From positions 1-29,303 of the forward strand of contig PNND01000228.1 in assembly GCA_013824045.1 (NCBI GenBank): a DNA stretch of 29,303 bases, read 5' to 3'. The position numbers and the translations under genes are program-made. Below the pieces are notes generated by a model. It saw only the letters and a list, made by a program, of their open reading frames with translations, searched no databases and was not told the origin of the DNA. Position 1 is the first letter of the stretch, and the number at the start of each line of letters is the position of its first letter. This document shows positions 1-8,099 of this stretch, piece after piece. This stretch comes from Rhodobacter sp. (GTDB lineage: Bacteria; Pseudomonadota; Alphaproteobacteria; Rhodobacterales; Rhodobacteraceae).

Positions 1-303
1 CTCGGGCTGCGTCACGCGCTGTCGGCCAAGGCCAAGGCGGGTGAACTGGTGATCGTGGACAGCCTGGTGATGGCGGAAGCCAAGACCGCCCTGCTGGCCA
101 AGACCCTGCAGGAACGTGGCTGGAAGCGCGTGCTGATCATCGATGGTGCGGATGTCGACGCGAATTTCGTGCTGGCCGCCCGCAACATCGAAGGGATCGA
201 CGTGCTGCCGACCATCGGTGCAAACGTTTATGACATCCTCAAGCGTGACACTCTGGTGATCACGAAGGCCGGTGTCGAAGCACTGGAGGCTCGTCTGAAA
301 TGA
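1..303 (+). CDS. rplD: 50S ribosomal protein L4, 3' part (cut by window edge)
   Basis: The open frame enters from the window edge and ends at TGA 301-303, giving about the last 100 residues of a protein that is usually near 205. L4 is a primary binder of 23S rRNA whose extended loop lines the exit tunnel. The visible part is the globular C-terminal half, with the family-like stretch [13 protein letters not shown] and an end rich in [16 protein letters not shown]. Its stop overlaps the rplW start (ATGA), so the two are translationally coupled. In E. coli L4 also represses its own S10 operon; whether that holds here cannot be seen because the operon leader lies outside the window. Identity is secure from sequence and context. 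Confidence 0.95.
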   Translation, partial: LGLRHALSAKAKAGELVIVDSLVMAEAKTALLAKTLQERGWKRVLIIDGADVDANFVLAARNIEGIDVLPTIGANVYDILKRDTLVITKAGVEALEARLK

Positions 304-596
304 GCGTGAAACCCGAACATTACGACCTGATCAAGAAGCCGATCATCACCGAGAAAGCCACCATGGCATCGGAGCATGGCGCGGTTGTGTTTCAGGTTGC
401 CATGGATGCGACCAAGCCCGCCATCAAGGAAGCCGTGGAAGCGGTTTTCGGCGTGAAGGTGAAAGCGGTGAACACCGTCGTTACCAAGGGCAAGGCCAAG
501 AAGTTCCGCGGTCGCGCAGGCGAGCGGTCGGACAAGAAGAAGGCCTATGTCATGCTGGAAGAAGGCAACACTATCGACGTTGCCACCGGCCTCTGA
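300..596 (+). CDS. rplW: 50S ribosomal protein L23
   Basis: 98 residues, the normal length for bacterial L23. It binds 23S rRNA at the tunnel exit and forms the docking site for trigger factor and SRP. The N-terminal [15 protein letters not shown] matches the family signature, followed by the basic loop [22 protein letters not shown] that reaches into the rRNA. The ATG overlaps the rplD stop by 4 nt. Unlike the tight rplW-rplB junction of many bacteria, 162 nt with three hairpins separate this gene from rplB. Confidence 0.98.
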   Translation: MSVKPEHYDLIKKPIITEKATMASEHGAVVFQVAMDATKPAIKEAVEAVFGVKVKAVNTVVTKGKAKKFRGRAGERSDKKKAYVMLEEGNTIDVATGL

Positions 597-615
597 TATT
601 GAGCCGACGAATCTG

Positions 616-639
616 GCGGCCCCGGTTTTCCGGGGCCGT
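616..639 (+). promoter_or_regulatory. Attenuator-like hairpin between rplW and rplB
   Basis: Perfect 8-bp stem GGCCCCGG (618-625) and CCGGGGCC (630-637) closed by TTTT, extendable by C617-G638 and G616.T639. After a short GGA spacer comes TTTTT at 643-647. This resembles a weak intrinsic terminator or attenuator 20 nt after the L23 stop. Two smaller hairpins follow in the same gap, TTGCC/GGCAA (664-677) and CCGAA/TTCGG (682-701). The structure is directly visible; its function is inferred. Confidence 0.5.
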
Positions 640-758
640 GGATTTTTAAAGAATCCGGTCGTTTTGCCTGCGGGCAACAGGCCGAAATCGGGGATCTTCG
701 GAGCCCTATAACCACGGGACCGCATCTGCGATCCCTTAGCTGACGGAAGACAGAGAGC

Positions 759-1598
759 ATGGCACTCAAGTCGTATAAACCGACGACGCCTGGCCAGCGT
801 GGGCTGGTTCTGATCGACCGTTCGGAGCTGTGGAAAGGACGCCCTGTCAAAGCCCTTACCGAGGGTTTGACCAAGACGGGTGGCCGGAACAACACCGGAC
901 GTATCACTATGTTCCACAAGGGCGGCGGCGCAAAGCGCCTGTACCGCATTGTGGATTTCAAGCGCCGCAAGTTCGACATCGCGGCGACCGTGGAACGGAT
1001 CGAATATGACCCGAACCGCACCGCTTTCATCGCGCTGGTGAAATATGCGGATGGCGAGCTTGCCTATATCCTGGCTCCGCAGCGTCTGGCTGTGGGTGAC
1101 AGCGTGATCGCCGGCGCCAAGACCGACGTGAAGCCCGGCAATGCGATGCCCTTCTCGGGCATGCCGATCGGAACGATCGTGCACAACGTCGAGCTGAAGC
1201 CCGGCAAGGGCGGCCAGCTGGCGCGCGCCGCGGGCACCTATGCCCAGTTCGTGGGCCGTGACGGTGGCTATGCGCAGATCCGCCTGTCTTCGGGCGAATT
1301 GCGGATGGTGCGTCAGGAATGCATGGCGACCATCGGTGCCGTGTCGAACCCCGACAATTCGAACCAGAACCTCGGCAAGGCCGGGCGTCGCCGCCACATG
1401 GGCATCCGCCCAACCGTTCGTGGTGTTGCGATGAACCCGATCGACCACCCGCATGGCGGTGGTGAAGGCCGCACCTCGGGTGGTCGTCACCCGGTGACGC
1501 CGTGGGGCAAGGGGACCAAGGGCAACCGGACCCGTTCGAACAAGCAGACGGACAAGTACATCGTCCGTTCGCGTCACGCCAAGAAAAAAGGGCGCTAA
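759..1598 (+). CDS. rplB: 50S ribosomal protein L2
   Basis: 279 residues, typical for L2, a core 23S-binding protein needed for subunit association and close to the peptidyl-transferase centre. The N-terminal [13 protein letters not shown] and the C-terminal block with [20 protein letters not shown], including the conserved histidine of the [10 protein letters not shown] loop, are unmistakable. The tail is strongly basic (RHAKKKGR). ATG 759 is chosen because the family begins M-A-(L/I)-K. The SD is weak (AGAGAG) and the gene follows a structured 162-nt gap, so its translation may be controlled separately from rplW. rpsS follows 3 nt after the stop. Confidence 0.98.
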   Translation: MALKSYKPTTPGQRGLVLIDRSELWKGRPVKALTEGLTKTGGRNNTGRITMFHKGGGAKRLYRIVDFKRRKFDIAATVERIEYDPNRTAFIALVKYADGELAYILAPQRLAVGDSVIAGAKTDVKPGNAMPFSGMPIGTIVHNVELKPGKGGQLARAAGTYAQFVGRDGGYAQIRLSSGELRMVRQECMATIGAVSNPDNSNQNLGKAGRRRHMGIRPTVRGVAMNPIDHPHGGGEGRTSGGRHPVTPWGKGTKGNRTRSNKQTDKYIVRSRHAKKKGR

Positions 1599-1601
1599 TC
1601 C

Positions 1602-1880
1602 ATGACTCGTTCTATCTGGAAAGGCCCGTTCGTCGACGCTTACGTCCTGAAAAAGGCCGAGAAAGCACGGGAATCGGGCAAGAACGAAGTGATCAAGATC
1701 TGGTCGCGCCGTTCCACCATCCTGCCGCAGTTCGTTGGCCTGACCTTCGCGGTCTACAACGGGCACAAGCACATTCCCGTCAATGTGACCGAAGAAATGA
1801 TCGGCCAGAAGTTCGGGGAATATTCCCCGACGCGGACCTACTACGGTCACGCCGCCGACAAGAAAGCCAAGAGGAAGTAA
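1602..1880 (+). CDS. rpsS: 30S ribosomal protein S19
   Basis: 92 residues, normal for S19, which sits in the 30S head with S13 and contacts the A-site finger. The start [12 protein letters not shown], the central [16 protein letters not shown] and the [25 protein letters not shown] segment are classic family features. It starts 3 nt after rplB and is followed 3 nt later by rplV, consistent with one co-translated unit. Confidence 0.98.
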   Translation: MTRSIWKGPFVDAYVLKKAEKARESGKNEVIKIWSRRSTILPQFVGLTFAVYNGHKHIPVNVTEEMIGQKFGEYSPTRTYYGHAADKKAKRK

Positions 1881-1883
1881 GCC

Positions 1884-2264
1884 ATGGGTAAGGAAAAGAA
1901 TCCGCGCCGCGTGGCGGACAACGAAGCGATGGCGATTGCCCGGATGCTTCGCACCTCGCCGCAGAAGCTGAACCTCGTCGCCGGTCTGATCCGGGGCAAG
2001 AAGGTGGAAAAGGCGCTTGCCGATCTCACCTTCTCCAAGCGCCGCATCGCGGGTGACGTGAAGAAGTGCCTGCAGTCGGCGATCGCCAATGCGGAAAACA
2101 ACCACAATCTCGACGTTGACAGCCTTGTCGTCGCCGAAGCCTGGGTCGGCAAGAACCTGGTCATGAAGCGCGGCCGTCCGCGGGCGCGTGGCCGGTTCGG
2201 CAAGATCATGAAACCGTTCAGCGAGATCACCATCAAGGTGCGTCAAGTCGGGGAGTCTGCATAA
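1884..2264 (+). CDS. rplV: 50S ribosomal protein L22
   Basis: 126 residues. L22 contacts all 23S domains and its long beta hairpin lines the exit tunnel, where macrolide-resistance changes arise in other bacteria. The [21 protein letters not shown] motif and the hairpin region with [14 protein letters not shown] are recognisable. No deletion is evident in the hairpin. The stop TAA overlaps the rpsC ATG by one base (TAATG), a coupling junction. Confidence 0.98.
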   Translation: MGKEKNPRRVADNEAMAIARMLRTSPQKLNLVAGLIRGKKVEKALADLTFSKRRIAGDVKKCLQSAIANAENNHNLDVDSLVVAEAWVGKNLVMKRGRPRARGRFGKIMKPFSEITIKVRQVGESA

Positions 2265-2980
2265 TGGGTCAGAAGGTTAACCCCATCGGGATGCGCCTCC
2301 AGGTCAACCGCACCTGGGACAGCCGCTGGTTCGCCGAGTCGAAGGACTATGGCAATCTGCTGCTTGAAGACCTGCGGATGCGCGAGTTCATCCACAAGGA
2401 GCTAAAGCAGGCTGGCATCAGCCGCGTGATCATCGAACGCCCCCACAAGAAGTGCCGTGTGACCATTCACACCGCACGTCCGGGCGTGATCATCGGCAAG
2501 AAGGGCGCGGACATCGAAACGCTTCGCAAGAAGCTGACCGCGTTCACCAAGTCTGAACTGCACCTGAACATCGTCGAAGTTCGCAAGCCGGAACTGGACG
2601 CACAACTGGTGGCCGAGTCGATCGCCCAGCAGATGGAGCGCCGGGTTTCGTTCCGCCGGGCCATGAAGCGGGGCGTGCAGAACGCCATGCGGATCGGCGC
2701 GCTGGGGATTCGTGTGAACGTCGCCGGTCGTCTGGGTGGTGCGGAAATCGCGCGGACCGAATGGTACCGCGAAGGCCGTGTTCCGCTGCACACGCTGCGC
2801 GCCGACATCGACTATGCGCTGTCGGAAGCCGAGACGCCCTATGGGATCATCGGTGTGAAGGTGTGGATCTTCAAGGGCGAGATCCTTGAGCATGATCCGC
2901 AGGCCCATGATCGCCGTCAGGCCGAAGCGCAAGAAGGCGCCGCGCCTCGTGCGCCGCGCCGCGACCGCGAACGCGCGTAA
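2264..2980 (+). CDS. rpsC: 30S ribosomal protein S3
   Basis: 238 residues. S3 lies at the mRNA entry of the 30S head and helps unwind mRNA. The start [20 protein letters not shown], the type-2 KH domain with [17 protein letters not shown] (roughly residues 74-90) and the [21 protein letters not shown] block are diagnostic. The C-terminal tail is a charged [22 protein letters not shown] extension, usual in the group. It overlaps rplV by one base; the SD GGGGAG lies inside the end of rplV. Confidence 0.98.
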   Translation: MGQKVNPIGMRLQVNRTWDSRWFAESKDYGNLLLEDLRMREFIHKELKQAGISRVIIERPHKKCRVTIHTARPGVIIGKKGADIETLRKKLTAFTKSELHLNIVEVRKPELDAQLVAESIAQQMERRVSFRRAMKRGVQNAMRIGALGIRVNVAGRLGGAEIARTEWYREGRVPLHTLRADIDYALSEAETPYGIIGVKVWIFKGEILEHDPQAHDRRQAEAQEGAAPRAPRRDRERA

Positions 2981-2994
2981 GGGAGTAGAAGGAA

Positions 2995-3408
2995 ATGCTG
3001 CAACCGAAACGGACCAAGTTCCGCAAACAGCACAAGGGCCGTATCCACGGCGAGGCGAAGGGCGGCTTTCTGCTGAACTTCGGGTCCTTTGCTCTGAAAG
3101 CCACTGAACCCGAGCGTGTGACCGCGCGGCAGATCGAAGCGGCCCGCCGCGCGATCACCCGCCACATGAAGCGCCAGGGTCGCGTCTGGATCCGGATTTT
3201 CCCGGATGTTCCGGTGTCGTCGAAGCCGACCGAAGTCCGTATGGGTAAAGGTAAGGGTTCGGTGGATTACTGGGCAGCCAAGGTGAAGCCGGGCCGCATC
3301 ATGTTCGAGATCGACGGGGTGTCCGAGATCATCGCACGTGAAGCCCTGCGTCTGGGCGCCATGAAACTGCCGGTCACGACGCGCGTTGTCGCGAAGGAAG
3401 ACTGGTAA
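2995..3408 (+). CDS. rplP: 50S ribosomal protein L16
   Basis: 137 residues, usual length. L16 organises the A-site tRNA and helicase-like region of the large subunit and joins late in assembly. [19 protein letters not shown], the [27 protein letters not shown] block and [13 protein letters not shown] are family hallmarks. It is preceded by an AAGGAA SD 14 nt after rpsC and is the last gene before a strong intrinsic terminator at 3442-3470, so it probably closes an S10-type transcription unit here, whereas in many bacteria rpmC follows directly. Confidence 0.98.
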   Translation: MLQPKRTKFRKQHKGRIHGEAKGGFLLNFGSFALKATEPERVTARQIEAARRAITRHMKRQGRVWIRIFPDVPVSSKPTEVRMGKGKGSVDYWAAKVKPGRIMFEIDGVSEIIAREALRLGAMKLPVTTRVVAKEDW

Positions 3409-3441
3409 GAAGGGCGGGGTAATCCCCGCGCTACAGGATTG

Positions 3442-3470
3442 GCCCCTGCCGGAAACGGTGGGGGCTTTTT
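3442..3470 (+). terminator. Intrinsic terminator after rplP
   Basis: 10-bp stem (3442-3451 with 3456-3465, including two adjacent G.U pairs) capped by a GAAA tetraloop and followed at once by TTTTT. This is a textbook Rho-independent terminator inside the ribosomal cluster, 33 nt after the rplP stop. Some read-through is expected, because a promoter-like sequence follows before rpmC. Confidence 0.85.
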
Positions 3471-3508
3471 CGTTGTCCGGATCAGATGAATAAAGCGGAA
3501 ACTAGCAC

Positions 3509-3537
3509 TTGCCCTTAAAGCCCGCCCCCCGTATAGC
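3509..3537 (+). promoter_or_regulatory. Candidate housekeeping promoter for rpmC (spc unit)
   Basis: TTGCCC (3509-3514), a 17-nt spacer and TATAGC (3532-3537). It sits just after the rplP terminator and about 120 nt before the rpmC ATG, where a fresh promoter is needed. Spacing is ideal and the TTG-type -35 with a G/C-rich spacer fits alphaproteobacterial sigma-70 promoters. Confidence 0.65.
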
Positions 3538-3657
3538 AGCGCATCCACGGCTCCGGGGCGACTCGGAATCGGTGGTTTGTCATTGATCCACCAGGTTCAA
3601 GGTTACCCTGAGACGATTGCAGGGGCCCGCTGGTGATTGAGAAAAGGAAGATGGCGC

Positions 3658-3858
3658 ATGATCGCCAAGGAATTGAAGACAAAGACGCCTGACCAGCTGC
3701 GTGACAGCCTGGTTGCGCTGAAGAAGGAAGCGTTCAACCTGCGCTTCCAGCAGGCCACCGGCCAGCTCGAGAACACCGCCCGCATGAACGCCATCCGCAA
3801 GGACGTGGCGCGCATCAAGACGGTGCTGACGCAAAAAGCCGCTGAAGCCGCGAAATAA
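3658..3858 (+). CDS. rpmC: 50S ribosomal protein L29
   Basis: 66 residues from ATG 3658, the normal size for this small helical-hairpin protein at the tunnel exit beside L23. The frame extends upstream to a TTG at 3637, but ATG 3658 has the AAGGAAG SD 7 nt away and gives the family-like start [18 protein letters not shown]. The [22 protein letters not shown] segment is diagnostic. It is the first gene after the internal terminator and promoter, followed 12 nt later by rpsQ. Confidence 0.96.
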   Translation: MIAKELKTKTPDQLRDSLVALKKEAFNLRFQQATGQLENTARMNAIRKDVARIKTVLTQKAAEAAK

Positions 3859-3870
3859 GAGGATCACGAC

Positions 3871-4104
3871 ATGCCCAAACGCATCCTGCAAGGTGTTGTG
3901 ACCTCGGACAAGAACGAGCAGACGATCACCGTTCTGGTCGAGCGCCGCTTCAAGCACCCGTTGCTGCAAAAGACCGTCCGCAAGTCCAAGAAGTACCGGG
4001 CCCACGACGAGCATAACAAGTTCAAGGTTGGCGACGCCGTCCGCATCGAGGAATGTGCGCCGATTTCGAAAACGAAACGTTGGACGGTGGTTGTCGAGGC
4101 GTAA
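3871..4104 (+). CDS. rpsQ: 30S ribosomal protein S17
   Basis: 77 residues. S17 is an OB-fold primary 16S rRNA binder important for early 30S assembly. The start [26 protein letters not shown], the basic [20 protein letters not shown] strand and the [19 protein letters not shown] segment match the family. An AGGATC-type SD precedes it. A 79-nt gap with two hairpins separates it from rplN. Confidence 0.98.
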   Translation: MPKRILQGVVTSDKNEQTITVLVERRFKHPLLQKTVRKSKKYRAHDEHNKFKVGDAVRIEECAPISKTKRWTVVVEA

Positions 4105-4115
4105 GCCGCAACCTC

Positions 4116-4165
4116 CGTTCGACACGAACGAAACCCTGGGACCGTTACGATCATGACGGTTCCCA
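4116..4165 (+). promoter_or_regulatory. Two hairpins in the rpsQ-rplN gap
   Basis: CGTTCG-ACA-CGAACG (4116-4130, 6 bp) is followed by a second stem, TGGGA+CCGT (4137-4145) with ACGG+TCCCA (4156-4165), which has one bulged T. The second ends 18 nt before the rplN ATG. There is no U-tract, so this is not an intrinsic terminator. It could influence rplN translation or mRNA processing; function is inferred. Confidence 0.4.
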
Positions 4166-4183
4166 AAGGTCGGGAGTAAACCA

Positions 4184-4552
4184 ATGATCCAGATGCAGAC
4201 CAATCTGGATGTAGCTGACAACTCTGGCGCGCGCCGGGTTCAGTGCATCAAGGTTCTTGGCGGTTCGCACCGCCGTTATGCTTCGGTCGGCGACATCATC
4301 GTGGTGTCGGTGAAGGAAGCTATTCCGAAAGGCCGTGTGAAGAAGGGGGATGTCCGCAAGGCCGTCGTCGTTCGCACCGCCAAGGAAGTCCGCCGTGAAG
4401 ACGGCACGTCGATCCGCTTTGACCGTAACGCCGCCGTCATCCTGAACAATCAGGGCGAACCGGTCGGCACCCGTATCTTCGGGCCGGTCGTGCGCGAGCT
4501 GCGTGCGAAGAACTTCATGAAGATCATCTCGCTGGCTCCGGAGGTGCTCTGA
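4184..4552 (+). CDS. rplN: 50S ribosomal protein L14
   Basis: 122 residues, standard. L14 binds 23S rRNA and contributes to intersubunit bridges with h14 of 16S rRNA; it is also the docking site for the silencing factor Rsf[28 protein letters not shown] and the [25 protein letters not shown] block are diagnostic. The stop TGA overlaps the rplX ATG by one base. Confidence 0.98.
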   Translation: MIQMQTNLDVADNSGARRVQCIKVLGGSHRRYASVGDIIVVSVKEAIPKGRVKKGDVRKAVVVRTAKEVRREDGTSIRFDRNAAVILNNQGEPVGTRIFGPVVRELRAKNFMKIISLAPEVL

Positions 4553-4857
4553 TGGCTGCGAAACTCAAGAAGGGTGACACGGTCATCGTGCTCACCGGCA
4601 AGGACAAGGGCAAGAAGGGCGAGATTTCCGCCGTCATGCCCAAGGACAACAAGGCCGTCGTCGATGGCGTGAACGTCGCGATCCGCCACACCAAGCAGTC
4701 GGCCTCGTCGCAGGGCGGCCGTCTGGCCAAGGCGCTGCCGGTCGATCTGTCGAACCTGGCGATCGTTGACAAGAACGGCAAACCCACCCGTGTCGGCTTC
4801 CGCATGGAAGGCGACAAGAAGGTGCGTTACGCCAAGTCCACCGGGGAGGCGATCTGA
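4552..4857 (+). CDS. rplX: 50S ribosomal protein L24
   Basis: 101 residues. L24 is an assembly initiator of the 50S subunit with an N-terminal KOW motif, seen here as [21 protein letters not shown] (about residues 5-25). The [33 protein letters not shown] segment matches bacterial L24. It overlaps rplN by one base at its start and rplE by one base at its end, so three genes are tightly coupled. Confidence 0.97.
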   Translation: MAAKLKKGDTVIVLTGKDKGKKGEISAVMPKDNKAVVDGVNVAIRHTKQSASSQGGRLAKALPVDLSNLAIVDKNGKPTRVGFRMEGDKKVRYAKSTGEAI

Positions 4858-5417
4858 TGCTTGACCAAGCCACCTATACCCCGCGGGCCAAGGCGGACTA
4901 TGCCACGCGCATCCGCCCCGCGATGAAGGAAGAGTTCTCCTACAAGAACGACATGCAGATCCCCAAGCTCGAGAAGATCGTGCTGAACATGGGCGTCGGC
5001 GAAGCGGTCAAGGACACCAAAAAGGTGAAGCAGGCCGCCGAGGAACTGTCGCAGATTGCCGGTCAGAAAGCGGTCATCACCTATGCAAAGAAGTCGATCG
5101 CCGGCTTCCGCGTGCGGGAAGAGATGCCGCTGGGCTGCAAGGTCACGCTGCGCGGCGACCGGATGTACGAATTCCTGGATCGTCTGATCACGATCGCCCT
5201 GCCGCGCGTCCGCGACTTTCGCGGCGTGAAGGGCACGTCCTTTGATGGCCGTGGCAACTATGCCATGGGCTTGAAGGAACACATCGTGTTCCCGGAAATC
5301 AACTTCGACAAGGTCGACGAAGTTCTGGGAATGGACATCATCATCTGCACCAACGCGAAGACCGACGCAGAAGCCAAGGCGCTGTTGAAGCATTTCAACA
5401 TGCCCTTCACGTCGTAA
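4857..5417 (+). CDS. rplE: 50S ribosomal protein L5
   Basis: 186 residues. L5 binds 5S rRNA with L18 (and L25) and contacts P-site tRNA and S13. [45 protein letters not shown] and the [24 protein letters not shown] block are family signatures. The start overlaps the rplX stop by one base. No anomalies were seen. Confidence 0.98.
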   Translation: MLDQATYTPRAKADYATRIRPAMKEEFSYKNDMQIPKLEKIVLNMGVGEAVKDTKKVKQAAEELSQIAGQKAVITYAKKSIAGFRVREEMPLGCKVTLRGDRMYEFLDRLITIALPRVRDFRGVKGTSFDGRGNYAMGLKEHIVFPEINFDKVDEVLGMDIIICTNAKTDAEAKALLKHFNMPFTS

Positions 5418-5434
5418 CCGCGAGGAACCTAGAT

Positions 5435-5740
5435 ATGGCAAAAAAATCCATGGTGAACCGCGAAGTGAAGCGCGCCAAGCTTGTGAAGCAGCATGCTTCG
5501 AAGCGCGCGGCACTCAAGGCGGTGATCAACGACCAGTCCAAGCCGGTGGAAGAGCGCTTCAAGGCGACTCTGAAGCTTGCCGAACTGCCCCGCAACTCGT
5601 CCGCCACCCGGCTGCACAACCGCTGCCAACTGACGGGCCGTCCCCATGCTTATTATCGTAAGCTGAAACTCTCGCGCATCATGCTGCGGGAACTGGCCTC
5701 GTTCGGCCAGATCCCCGGCATGGTGAAGTCGAGCTGGTAA
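5435..5740 (+). CDS. rpsN: 30S ribosomal protein S14 (long, zinc-independent form)
   Basis: 101 residues, the long form lacking the CxxC zinc pairs of short S14. The protein sits in the 30S head near S3, S10 and S19. [28 protein letters not shown] and the C-terminal [42 protein letters not shown] are diagnostic. GAGGA precedes the ATG. Having only the zinc-independent form in the operon is normal for alphaproteobacteria. Confidence 0.98.
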   Translation: MAKKSMVNREVKRAKLVKQHASKRAALKAVINDQSKPVEERFKATLKLAELPRNSSATRLHNRCQLTGRPHAYYRKLKLSRIMLRELASFGQIPGMVKSSW

Positions 5741-5753
5741 GGGAGGAAGACAG

Positions 5754-6152
5754 ATGTCGATGAACGATCCTCTCGGCGATATGCTGACCCGTATCCGCAA
5801 CGCGCAACAGCGCGGCAAATCCACCGTGGCGACGCCGGCTTCGAAGCTGCGCGCCTGGGTGTTGGATGTGCTGGAAACGGAAGGCTACATCCGCGGCTAC
5901 GAGAAAAAGACGACCGAGAATGGCCAGGGCGAACTGGTGATCTCGCTCAAGTACTTTGAAGGCACCCCGGTGATCCGCGAATTGAAGCGCGTGTCCAAGC
6001 CGGGCCGCCGCGTCTATATGGGTGTCAAGGACATCCCGTCGGTGCGGAACGGTCTGGGTGTTTCCATCGTCTCCACGCCGAAAGGCGTCATGTCCGATGC
6101 AGCAGCACGGTCCGCCAATGTTGGCGGCGAAGTGCTCTGCACCGTGTTCTGA
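5754..6152 (+). CDS. rpsH: 30S ribosomal protein S8
   Basis: 132 residues. S8 is a primary 16S binder (helix 21) and in E. coli the translational repressor of the spc operon. The start [23 protein letters not shown] and the C-terminal [16 protein letters not shown] plus GGEVLCTVF are classic. ATG 5754 is chosen for its GGAGGAAG SD and because it precedes the conserved [13 protein letters not shown]. No obvious S8-target mimic was identified in the mRNA by eye. Confidence 0.98.
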   Translation: MSMNDPLGDMLTRIRNAQQRGKSTVATPASKLRAWVLDVLETEGYIRGYEKKTTENGQGELVISLKYFEGTPVIRELKRVSKPGRRVYMGVKDIPSVRNGLGVSIVSTPKGVMSDAAARSANVGGEVLCTVF

Positions 6153-6162
6153 GGAGGGTGGT

Positions 6163-6696
6163 ATGTCTCGTATTGGAAAGAAGCCGGTCGAAATGCCCAA
6201 GGGCGTGTCGGCCTCGATCAGCGGTCAGACCATCGAAGTGAAGGGGCCGAAAGGCACCCGCAGCTTCACCGCTGGCGACGACGTGACGCTGACTGTCGAC
6301 GGAACCACCATCAAGGTGACTCCGCGCGGCATGTCGAAGCGCGCACGTCAGCAGTGGGGCATGACCCGCTCCATGGTGTCCAACCTTGTGGTTGGCGTGA
6401 CCGATGGGTTCAAGAAGGACCTGGAAATCCAGGGCGTGGGTTACCGCGCCGCGATGAACGGGAATATCCTGAAGCTGTCGCTCGGCTATTCGCATGAGGT
6501 CAACTTCGAAGTGCCGAAGGGGGTGACTGTCACCTCTCCGAAGCAGACTGAAATCGTTGTGGAAGGTATCGACCAGCAGCTTGTCGGACAGGTTGCGGCG
6601 AACATCCGTGAGTGGAAGCGCCCCGAGCCCTATAAGGGCAAGGGCATCCGCTACAAGGATGAGTACATCTTCCGCAAGGAAGGCAAGAAGAAGTAA
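6163..6696 (+). CDS. rplF: 50S ribosomal protein L6
   Basis: 177 residues from ATG 6163, with GAGGAGGG as SD. The same frame is open much further upstream into rpsH, but [15 protein letters not shown] is the conserved L6 start. L6 is a two-domain duplicated fold next to the GTPase-associated centre. The C-terminal [35 protein letters not shown] is diagnostic. rplR follows 11 nt later. Confidence 0.98.
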   Translation: MSRIGKKPVEMPKGVSASISGQTIEVKGPKGTRSFTAGDDVTLTVDGTTIKVTPRGMSKRARQQWGMTRSMVSNLVVGVTDGFKKDLEIQGVGYRAAMNGNILKLSLGYSHEVNFEVPKGVTVTSPKQTEIVVEGIDQQLVGQVAANIREWKRPEPYKGKGIRYKDEYIFRKEGKKK

Positions 6697-6707
6697 GGGG
6701 CGCAACC

Positions 6708-7067
6708 ATGGCGAACACGAAAAGAGAGCTGTTCCTCAAGCGTCGCATGCGCGTCCGGAACAAGATCAAGGCGATGTCGAACGGGCGTCTGCGCCTGTCG
6801 GTGCATCGTTCCAGCAAGAACATCAGCGTCCAGCTGATCGACGACGTGAAGGGGGTCACCGTGGCCGCTGCCTCGTCGCTCGAAAAGGATCTGGGCGTGG
6901 TCGGCAAGAACAACGTCGAGGCTGCGGCCAAGATCGGCGCTGCGATTGCAGAACGTGCCAAGAAGGCCGGCGTGGAAGAATGCTATTTCGACCGCGGTGG
7001 TTACATCTTCCACGGCAAGATCAAGGCCTTGGCCGATGCTGCCCGTGAAGGTGGCCTGAAGTTCTGA
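6708..7067 (+). CDS. rplR: 50S ribosomal protein L18
   Basis: 119 residues. L18 brings 5S rRNA to the central protuberance together with L5. [32 protein letters not shown] and the C-terminal [26 protein letters not shown] are diagnostic. The spacing to rplF is short. After it a 115-nt gap with a 7-bp GC hairpin precedes rpsE, wider than the usual few bases. Confidence 0.98.
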   Translation: MANTKRELFLKRRMRVRNKIKAMSNGRLRLSVHRSSKNISVQLIDDVKGVTVAAASSLEKDLGVVGKNNVEAAAKIGAAIAERAKKAGVEECYFDRGGYIFHGKIKALADAAREGGLKF

Positions 7068-7074
7068 TATCAGA

Positions 7075-7163
7075 GGGCGGCGCGCAGGTGCCGCCCCGAT
7101 GATCCCGGCCCAGCGCCATGCGCGGTGCACGAGGATTGGCCCATAACGGCGCTTTGCCGCGCC
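7075..7163 (+). promoter_or_regulatory. Two hairpins in the rplR-rpsE gap
   Basis: GGGCGGC (7075-7081) pairs with GCCGCCC (7090-7096) around an 8-nt loop, and GGCGC (7148-7152) pairs with GCGCC (7159-7163) around a 6-nt loop just upstream of the rpsE SD. Neither has a U-tract, so they look like processing, stability or translation-control structures rather than terminators. Function is inferred. Confidence 0.35.
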
Positions 7164-7182
7164 ACGAGTGAAGGAATGCCAT

Positions 7183-7758
7183 ATGGCAGAACGTGACAAC
7201 CGCCGGGAAGGCCGTGGCAATGACCGCCGCGACAACCGCCCGGAAGAAACCCCGGAATTCGCCGACCGTCTGGTCGCGATCAACCGCGTGTCGAAAACCG
7301 TTAAGGGCGGCAAGCGCTTTGGCTTTGCGGCACTTGTCGTGGTCGGCGACCAGCGTGGTCGTGTCGGCTTTGGTAAGGGCAAGGCCAAGGAAGTGCCGGA
7401 AGCGATCCGCAAGGCCACTGAACAGGCCAAGCGCTCGCTCATCCGCGTTCCGCTGAAGGATGCGCGCACGCTGCATCACGATATGGAAGGCCGTCATGGC
7501 GCGGGCAAAGTGGTGATGCGGACGGCTGTTGCCGGTACCGGGATCATCGCCGGTGGTCCGATGCGCGCCGTGTTCGAAATGCTGGGGATTCAGGACGTGG
7601 TGGCGAAATCCATCGGGTCGCAGAACCCCTACAACATGATCCGCGCAACCATCGACGGGTTGAAGCAGGAAACCTCGCCCCGGCAGGTCGCGAATCGTCG
7701 CGGCAAGAAGGTGGCCGAGATTCTGCGCAAGCCCGAAGCTGAAGCAGTGGAGGCGTGA
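7183..7758 (+). CDS. rpsE: 30S ribosomal protein S5
   Basis: 191 residues from ATG 7183. A GTG 15 nt upstream is in frame, but AAGGA lies 7 nt before ATG 7183 and the protein then begins [11 protein letters not shown]5 lies at the mRNA entry, is involved in fidelity (ram mutations) and has a dsRBD-like N domain ([29 protein letters not shown]) and a C domain with [39 protein letters not shown]. The first 20 residues are an R/N/D-rich extension, common in alphaproteobacteria. Confidence 0.98.
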   Translation: MAERDNRREGRGNDRRDNRPEETPEFADRLVAINRVSKTVKGGKRFGFAALVVVGDQRGRVGFGKGKAKEVPEAIRKATEQAKRSLIRVPLKDARTLHHDMEGRHGAGKVVMRTAVAGTGIIAGGPMRAVFEMLGIQDVVAKSIGSQNPYNMIRATIDGLKQETSPRQVANRRGKKVAEILRKPEAEAVEA

Positions 7759-7760
7759 TC

Positions 7761-7955
7761 ATGGCAGCCAAGAAAACCATCGTGGTCAAGCAGGTGGCAT
7801 CTGCCGCCCGCCGCCCGGCCGTACAGACCGCGACCCTGAAAGGTCTGGGGCTGAACAAGATGCACCGCACGCGCGAGTTGGAAGACACGCCTTCCGTGCG
7901 TGGCATGGTGCGGTCGATCTCGCATCTTGTGCAGATCGTCGAAGAGCGCGGGTAA
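7761..7955 (+). CDS. rpmD: 50S ribosomal protein L30
   Basis: 64 residues from ATG 7761, with GGAGG (7749-7753) 7 nt upstream; a GTG two codons earlier is less likely. L30 is a small peripheral large-subunit protein. [15 protein letters not shown] and [37 protein letters not shown] are typical. It begins 2 nt after the rpsE stop and is followed by a strong intrinsic terminator at 7983-8012, so the spc unit is interrupted here before rplO. Confidence 0.97.
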   Translation: MAAKKTIVVKQVASAARRPAVQTATLKGLGLNKMHRTRELEDTPSVRGMVRSISHLVQIVEERG

Positions 7956-7982
7956 CTCGCCCTATACGCAACGAAACAAATG

Positions 7983-8012
7983 CGCCCCGGTCTTCCGGGG
8001 CGTTTTTGTTTT
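7983..8012 (+). terminator. Intrinsic terminator after rpmD
   Basis: 8-bp perfect stem CGCCCCGG (7983-7990) / CCGGGGCG (7995-8002) with a TCTT loop, followed by TTTTTGTTTTT. It is a strong Rho-independent terminator 27 nt after the L30 stop and separates the upstream ribosomal genes from the ectC-like gene and rplO. Confidence 0.9.
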
Positions 8013-8099
8013 TGCCGTCCTAGATTGCGAGTAGGGCGCGGTCTTGCGGATGGTCACGTCAGCCAGCAGGATGATCCGGCCGCGCAAGAGGGAACCCCT

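Noticed and set aside
228..2246. 672-codon open frame on the minus strand across rplW-rplV
   Set aside because: It is antisense to five unmistakable ribosomal genes and arises from high-GC codon bias; no family-like sequence was seen.
7980..8099. Longer N-terminus for the EctC homologue (ATG 7980)
   Set aside because: It would start inside the rpmD terminator stem and add about 40 residues absent from EctC; ATG 8100 has an SD and the MIVR family start.
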